A program made the translations under genes and the position numbers. A stretch of 11,003 nt of DNA, taken from positions 1 through 11,003 of the forward strand of contig JAOUIM010000087.1 of the NCBI GenBank assembly GCA_029884035.1. The letters are read 5' to 3'. Each line of letters starts with the position of its first letter. Within the stretch, counting starts at the first letter, position 1. Positions 7,747 to 11,003 of this stretch are shown here, piece after piece. The stretch is from Aquincola sp. (GTDB lineage Bacteria; Pseudomonadota; Gammaproteobacteria; Burkholderiales; Burkholderiaceae_C). A model generated the notes under the pieces. It was given only the letters and a program-made list of their open reading frames with translations. It was not told the DNA's origin and ran no database searches.

Positions 7747-7780
7747 CGGATGTAAAGACTGCTGCGCGGCGCCCCGGAGC

Positions 7781-7811
7781 GAAGGAGGGAGGGAGGGAGG
7801 AGGAGGAGAAG
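7781..7811. repeat. Polypurine/polypyrimidine tract (GGA/GGGA repeats)
   Basis: The plus strand is almost purely GGAGGGAGGGAGGG followed by AGG triplets; the leader RNA of the operon carries the complementary CUCC/CCUCC repeats. The plus strand could form a two-tier G-quadruplex (three GGG runs plus several GG runs). The RNA copy repeats the anti-Shine-Dalgarno-like CCUCC sequence several times. Confidence 0.7.
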
Positions 7812-7960
7812 CGCTCAGGGATTGCAGCCAGACGAGCTGACAGGCCGCGCAGCACGGAAAAACGAACCTTTGCATGGACCTCATGTGCGCGTCGGAGTTC
7901 CGCGACGGCGCTTGAAACTACTTGTATCGTCAGGTGATGCATCTCGCTATGTCCAATGAT

Positions 7961-8012
7961 GAACTGTATAGTAACAATGGGAACTATATAGTTCAATTTT
8001 GATCTGTCAAGT
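7961..8012. promoter_or_regulatory. Phased operator repeats over the operon promoter
   Basis: Three related 12-mers start exactly 20 bp apart: GAACTGTATAGT (7961), GAACTATATAGT (7981) and the weaker GATCTGTCAAGT (8001, 9 of 12 matching the first). The middle one is part of a perfect 14-bp palindrome GAACTATATAGTTC (7981-7994) that covers the -10 element. Two-turn phasing on one DNA face fits a multimeric repressor. The adjacent litR product is the obvious candidate, since CarH-type proteins bind repeated sites as tetramers. Confidence 0.55.
7983..8010 (-). promoter_or_regulatory. Sigma-70-like promoter of the lipid operon
   Basis: On the minus strand, a perfect -35 TTGACA (8010-8005) is followed after 16 bp by -10 TATAGT (7988-7983, five of six consensus bases). 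It reads toward the FAD gene and predicts a start near 7976. A second, weaker pair lies just downstream (TTGAAC at 7996-7991, 17 bp, TACTAT at 7973-7968). A promoter this close to consensus needs no activator, so control by a repressor on the overlapping palindrome is likely (inference). Confidence 0.68.
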
Positions 8013-8058
8013 ATTCTTTTCGGGCACTGAGGGAGACGAGACCCCCTTGAATACCGAT

Positions 8059-8115
8059 TGTCTAGCACAAACACCCCGAAGACCGTATGCTAGATGGGTC
8101 GTCTGTCTAGTGCAA
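8059..8115. promoter_or_regulatory. Paired TGTCTAG boxes upstream of litR
   Basis: TGTCTAGCACAA (8059-8070) and TGTCTAGTGCAA (8104-8115) match at 10 of 12 bases, 45 bp apart. Their core resembles TGTATAGT (7965) and TATATAGT (7985) in the divergent promoter, giving four same-orientation TRTMTAGY sites in about 150 bp. Autoregulation of litR through these boxes is plausible. No convincing -35/-10 pair for litR was found nearby. Confidence 0.42.
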
Positions 8116-8153
8116 GTCTTAGCCACAATGGCCGAGAGATCGAGACCTATCTC

Positions 8154-9101
8154 ATGCAAGCGCCTTTCTCCGCCAAGCCCGTGACTTTGTCGATCGCTGC
8201 CGTAGAGCGGGACACGGGGCTGTCCAAGGACACGCTACGTGTCTGGGAACGCCGCTACGGATTCCCCGTCCCGCTGCGCGATGCACTGGGTGAGCGCAGT
8301 TATCCATTCGATCAAGTCGAGAGGCTGCGCACGATCAAGCGCCTGCTCGATGCCGGCCACCGGCCGGGTCGGGTGGTCTCGATGAGCAAGGACGACCTCG
8401 CCAATTTGGCGGCGGCCGTTGGCGCGCCGGGCGCGCTCAGGGACGCCTCTGCTGCAAGCCCCCCCACCGATCTGATGCGCCTGGTCGCCCTTGTCAAGGA
8501 CAACGATGTCGAAGGTCTGCGCCGCGCTCTGTCGCGTGTACTGTCCCGGCTCGGCCTCGGACGGTTCGTGCTCGACGTCGTCGCCCCATTGAATGTCGAG
8601 GTCGGCGAAGCGTGGATGCAGGGGCAGATCGAGGTCTTTCAGGAGCACCTGTACACAGAGTCGGTGCAAGTCGTACTACGCAACGCGTTGAGTCACCTTC
8701 CGCCCGCTGGCGCCGGTCGACCGCGTGTGTTGCTCGCCACGGTGAGCGGCGAGCCGCACGGACTGGGCCTGTTGATGGCCGAGGCAGTGCTCGCTCTGGA
8801 GGGATGTCGATGTGTGTCGCTCGGAGTGCAGACGCCGGTGTGGGACATCGTGCGCGCAGCCGATGCGCTCGACGTCCAGGTGGTCGCCCTGAGCTACACA
8901 GGCTGCACCAATCCCAACCAGGTCGTCGACGGACTCGTCGAGTTGCGCAGCAAGCTCGCCCCAGGCGTGGAGGTCTGGGCTGGCGGCAGTGCACCAGTCC
9001 TGCAGCGTCGGGTGATCGACGGTGTTCTCGCCCTGCCCAAACTTGACCGGATCACCGACATGCTGGCTCGGTGGCATGCTGGTCACCCTTCGACCTATTG
9101 A
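8154..9101 (+). CDS. litR: LitR/CarH-type MerR regulator with B12-binding domain
   Basis: A 315-residue transcription factor. The MerR-type winged helix spans about residues 12-75 (SIAAVERDTGLSKDTLRVWERRYGFP, then the wing). A helical bundle follows with the CarH/LitR signature W-x9-EH (W154, E164, H165), which caps the upper face of adenosylcobalamin. Then comes the Rossmann-like B12 domain with E-x-H-x-x-G (E200, H202, G205; H202 the expected lower cobalt ligand), LGVQTP and WAGGSAP. The family acts as a light-sensitive repressor in which the dark tetramer binds DNA and light breaks the Co-C bond. The residue after W154 is Met where Thermus CarH has His132. Start: ATG at 8154 with GAGA 8 nt upstream; ATG at 8094 would add 20 residues but has no ribosome site and would run over a repeat box. 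Confidence 0.9.
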   Translation: MQAPFSAKPVTLSIAAVERDTGLSKDTLRVWERRYGFPVPLRDALGERSYPFDQVERLRTIKRLLDAGHRPGRVVSMSKDDLANLAAAVGAPGALRDASAASPPTDLMRLVALVKDNDVEGLRRALSRVLSRLGLGRFVLDVVAPLNVEVGEAWMQGQIEVFQEHLYTESVQVVLRNALSHLPPAGAGRPRVLLATVSGEPHGLGLLMAEAVLALEGCRCVSLGVQTPVWDIVRAADALDVQVVALSYTGCTNPNQVVDGLVELRSKLAPGVEVWAGGSAPVLQRRVIDGVLALPKLDRITDMLARWHAGHPSTY

Positions 9102-9129
9102 ACCCGGTGTCAGCACCGTTCTCTAGAAT
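9098..9129 (+). promoter_or_regulatory. Possible promoter of the di-iron protein gene
   Basis: TTGAAC (9098-9103) and TAGAAT (9124-9129) are separated by 20 bp in the 68-bp gap after litR. The -10 is good; the spacing is long for sigma-70 but like that of promoters activated by MerR-family proteins. A GGTG-TCAG-CACC dyad lies between them. The gene may equally be co-transcribed with litR. Confidence 0.3.
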
Positions 9130-9169
9130 CGCGGCCCCCGCCCGCCCGCTCCCGTTCGCGGATACCACC

Positions 9170-10030
9170 ATGCTCTACCCGGAACTCTTCAAGCAACTGG
9201 AAGCCGTGCGCTGGAACATGGAGCATGACATTCCGTGGGCCAGATTCGACACCGCTTTGCTGAGCGAGGAGCAGGCGCGCACGATCAAGATGAACGCCAT
9301 CACCGAGTGGGCAGCGCTCCCCGCCACCGAGATGTTCCTGCGAGACAACCGGGAGGACAGCGACTTCTCGGCCTTCATGAGTGTGTGGTTCTTCGAAGAG
9401 CAGAAGCACTCGCTCGTGCTGATGGAGTATCTGCGTCGCTTCCGGCCGGACCTGGCGCCCACCGAGCAGGAACTGCATGAGGTGCGCTTCGAATTCGACC
9501 CAGCGCCTGCCCTCGAGACGCTGATGCTGCATTTCTGCGGCGAGATCCGGCTCAATCACTGGTATCGGCGCGCTGCCGAATGGCATACCGAGCCGGTGAT
9601 CAAGTCGATCTATGAAACGCTGGCGCGCGACGAGGCGCGTCACGGCGGCGCGTACCTGCGCTACATGAAGCGCGCCATGCAAAATTCCGGTGACGAGGCG
9701 CGCAGCGCTTTTGCCAAGGTTGGCGTGCTGATGGCCAGTGCACGACGAACCGCGCAGGCGCTGCACCCCACCAACCTGCACGTCAACGAGAAGCTGTTCC
9801 CACGCGACACGGTGCAAAGTCGCCTGCCAGACCCGGCATGGCTTGAGCATTGGCTGGACAAGCAGATCCAGTTCGACTCGGCGTGGGAGAGCAAGGTCGT
9901 TGAGCGCATCTTGCACAACCTCGGCCTGCTGTTCGAGCGCAGCTTCGCCAGCGTCCAGGAACTCAACCGCTACCGCAAGGAACTGCTACGCGCGCTCACG
10001 CCACCGGGTGCAGCTCCCGTGGCCGCCTAG
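9170..10030 (+). CDS. Ferritin-like di-iron protein, acyl-ACP-desaturase-like
   Basis: A 286-residue helical, soluble protein. The ligand set of a di-iron four-helix bundle is visible: Glu54 (PATEMFL), E77-x-x-H80 in FFEEQKH, Glu125 in HFCGEIRLNH, and E155-x-x-H158 in ARDEARHGG. Two ExxH motifs preceded by a lone Glu follow the plan of stearoyl-ACP desaturases and related ferritin-like oxidases, which use O2 to desaturate or oxygenate acyl groups. Annotation as 'ferritin-like domain protein' is therefore safe; desaturase-like activity is inference. It follows litR by 68 bp on the same strand and faces a lipid-modifying operon. ATG at 9170 is chosen because the conserved part starts there; upstream in-frame codons look like noncoding sequence. 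The stop overlaps the stop of the convergent GST gene. Confidence 0.82.
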   Translation: MLYPELFKQLEAVRWNMEHDIPWARFDTALLSEEQARTIKMNAITEWAALPATEMFLRDNREDSDFSAFMSVWFFEEQKHSLVLMEYLRRFRPDLAPTEQELHEVRFEFDPAPALETLMLHFCGEIRLNHWYRRAAEWHTEPVIKSIYETLARDEARHGGAYLRYMKRAMQNSGDEARSAFAKVGVLMASARRTAQALHPTNLHVNEKLFPRDTVQSRLPDPAWLEHWLDKQIQFDSAWESKVVERILHNLGLLFERSFASVQELNRYRKELLRALTPPGAAPVAA

Positions 10031-10716
10031 TTCGGCGCAACCCTGGCCTGCGCCGCAGCCAGAGCGCGTGCCTGTTCGGCCTTGCGGTCGGCCTCGATCC
10101 GCTGCGCCGCCGCTCGCTGCCCGACGAACTTGCCATAGGCCTTCCAGTCGATACCCTGCGCCGACAGCAGGTCCTCACCGTAGATCGCCTTGGTGGCAAG
10201 TGCCACGACCGGCAAGTGCACGTACGCGGCGCAGTCCGCCAATGTGAACGCCTCACCGGCCGCATGCGGCGCGAAGCGTGCCATGCGCTTGAAGGCGGGG
10301 ATGTTGCGATCCAGCAGCTTGCGTACGCGAGCCTTGTGCGAGTCGCTCAACGTGCCGCCGAAGAAGGCCTCGACGTAGAGTTCTCGCGCGACCAGCTCGA
10401 GGTGGAGCTCGATGAACTGCGCCAGTTCGCGCGCCTTGGCCGCGTCCCAGGGATCGGACGGCAGCAGGGAGGGCATCGGGTAGCGCTGCTCGATGTACTC
10501 GACAATGACCGCGCTCTCGCACAGCGCCCCGCGCTCGGTACGCAGGAAGGGCACCTTGCCGAGCGGCGAGGCCGCGTAGACGGACTCGTCCTTGCGCCCG
10601 AGCCCGACATGCTCCTCAGCGAAGGGCAGCCCTTTCTCGAGCAGCACGAACTTGACCTTGTTGTAGTAGTTCGATATGGCAAAGCCGCAAAGCGTGAGCT
10701 GCGGTGCAGTGTTCAT
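10027..10716 (-). CDS. Glutathione S-transferase family protein
   Basis: A 229-residue cytosolic GST-type protein. The N-terminal thioredoxin-like domain shows the active-site loop FAISNYYNKVK (Ser15 is the likely catalytic residue), the cis-proline segment GKVPFL (53-58) and the glutathione-binding ES pair (67-68) leading into VIVEYIEQRYP. The C-terminal helical domain carries AFTLADCAAYVHL, the usual capping motif. Such enzymes conjugate or reduce electrophiles with glutathione, including lipid peroxidation products, but the substrate here is unknown. GAGG lies 7 nt before the ATG at 10716, a good ribosome site. It follows the EamA-type exporter gene by 29 bp on the same strand, so the two are probably one operon, separate from the LitR system. 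Confidence 0.9.
   Translation of the reverse strand: MNTAPQLTLCGFAISNYYNKVKFVLLEKGLPFAEEHVGLGRKDESVYAASPLGKVPFLRTERGALCESAVIVEYIEQRYPMPSLLPSDPWDAAKARELAQFIELHLELVARELYVEAFFGGTLSDSHKARVRKLLDRNIPAFKRMARFAPHAAGEAFTLADCAAYVHLPVVALATKAIYGEDLLSAQGIDWKAYGKFVGQRAAAQRIEADRKAEQARALAAAQARVAPN
10033..10055. terminator. Hairpin at convergent gene ends, weak terminator candidate
   Basis: CGGCGCA (10033-10039) and TGCGCCG (10049-10055) form a perfect 7-bp stem with a 9-nt loop right after the plus-strand stop. No T-run follows and it lies within the GST coding sequence, so its termination role is doubtful. Confidence 0.22.
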
Positions 10717-10745
10717 TGTCAGACCTCGCGAGTGGAGCGCACAGC

Positions 10746-11003
10746 TTAGCGCCGGTTGACGATCGCCAGCCCGATCACCACGGCGACGAGGGCGACGGCC
10801 AACCGCAGTGTCAGTGGCTCGGACAGCAGAACAACGCCAGCGGCCAGGCCGGCCACAGGAGTCAGCAACGTGAAGGCCGCAATGCGCGTGGCCGGGTAGT
10901 GGCGAACGAGCCAGAACCACGTGAGATAACTCGCGAAGGTCACGACGACAGTCTGAAAACCAAGCGAAGCGACCGATAACGCGCGCGGCACAGGAGGCCA
11001 TCC
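10746..11003 (-). CDS. EamA/DMT-family transporter, C-terminal fragment
   Basis: The last 85 codons of a gene that continues past the window end. The frame is open to the edge, so the in-window GTG at 10991 is internal. Three hydrophobic segments are visible: around FQTVVVTFASYLTWFWLVRHYPATR, then AFTLLTPVAGLAAGVVLLSEPLT, then LAVALVAVVIGLAIVNRR. This order, with LTPV and EPLT between helices and an N-R-R end, is typical of the second EamA repeat of drug/metabolite exporters in the inner membrane. Substrate unknown. It probably shares a transcript with the GST gene. Confidence 0.87.
   Translation of the reverse strand, partial: GWPPVPRALSVASLGFQTVVVTFASYLTWFWLVRHYPATRIAAFTLLTPVAGLAAGVVLLSEPLTLRLAVALVAVVIGLAIVNRR

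Larger units (their letters stand above)
7713..7976 (-). promoter_or_regulatory. Structured leader (attenuator or small RNA candidate) of the lipid operon
   Basis: From the predicted start site near 7976 to the terminator, the leader is about 260 nt. GGGGCGCC (7775-7768) can pair over eight contiguous positions, including one G-U, with GGUGCCCC (7729-7722), which is the 3' arm of the terminator. The two structures exclude each other, the layout of an attenuator. An 80-codon open frame (7942-7700) spans the hairpin and stops one codon before the GTG of the first gene. A polypyrimidine tract with CCUCCUCCC lies at 7803-7795. No known riboswitch class was recognised. Whether this acts as attenuator, coupled leader ORF or independent sRNA cannot be settled from sequence. 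Confidence 0.45.

Noticed and set aside
7785..7810. Plus-strand GGAGG repeats as a Shine-Dalgarno site for a plus-strand gene
   Set aside because: No ATG or GTG follows at a usable distance and no coding-like plus-strand frame begins there.
6185..7840. A 551-codon plus-strand open frame opposite the FAD and DUF1365 genes
   Set aside because: The minus-strand genes carry clear family motifs over the same bases. The plus-strand product is rich in Arg, His, Gln and Pro with no recognisable domain, as expected of an antisense frame in GC-rich coding DNA.
7700..7942. The 80-codon leader frame as an ordinary small protein gene
   Set aside because: Codon use differs from neighbours, the ribosome site is weak, its Ser/Pro stretch is just the repeat tract, and it spans a terminator. 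It is kept only as a part of the attenuation hypothesis.
7961..8012. The 20-bp phased repeats as a CRISPR or phage attachment site
   Set aside because: The repeats are only 12 bp, with 8-bp gaps and a promoter on top; no cas gene, integrase or tRNA is present.

Overview
The window looks like chromosome of a GC-rich betaproteobacterium, most likely a Burkholderiales member of the Rubrivivax/Leptothrix/Methylibium type. This is inferred from high GC, codon choice and the look of the proteins; no rRNA or other marker gene is present. No mobile element, CRISPR array, tRNA or rRNA was found.

Layout: (1) 1-179 (+) is the C-terminal end of a CorA-type metal transporter, followed by a strong hairpin. 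(2) 314-769 (+) is a small exported TonB-C-like protein. (3) 7696 down to 773 (-) is a compact eight-gene operon, in transcription order: FAD-dependent amine-oxidase-like protein, DUF1365 protein, Cfa-type lipid methyltransferase, chalcone-isomerase-like lipoprotein, MelB-like (GPH) transporter, DUF3833 lipoprotein, SDR, and NTF2/SnoaL-like protein. Most junctions overlap by 4 nt (ATGA or GTGA). (4) 7697-8153 is an unusually AT-rich regulatory region. It holds a near-consensus promoter for the operon, phased repeat boxes, and a leader ending in an intrinsic terminator just before the first gene. (5) 8154-9101 (+) is litR, a MerR/B12-binding (CarH/LitR) regulator, and 9170-10030 (+) is a ferritin-like di-iron protein with acyl-ACP-desaturase-type ligands. 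(6) 10716-10027 (-) is a glutathione S-transferase and 11003-10746 (-) the end of an EamA/DMT exporter.

How it fits together: FAD protein + DUF1365 + Cfa, with an MFS protein, DUF3833 and SDR, recalls the singlet-oxygen/light-responsive membrane-lipid loci known from Rhodobacter (an RSP1087-1091-type operon) and the LitR-associated loci of other proteobacteria, which are linked to modified (methylated, furan or cyclopropane) phospholipid acyl chains. The inferred picture is a LitR-controlled lipid-modification system. The usual photolyase and ECF sigma/anti-sigma neighbours are absent from this window, and a di-iron oxidase sits next to litR instead. The least expected part is the operon leader: a terminator within 20 nt of the first start codon, an alternative pairing that would disrupt it, and a CCUCCUCCC-bearing polypyrimidine tract. 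Together these suggest attenuation or a leader-derived small RNA.
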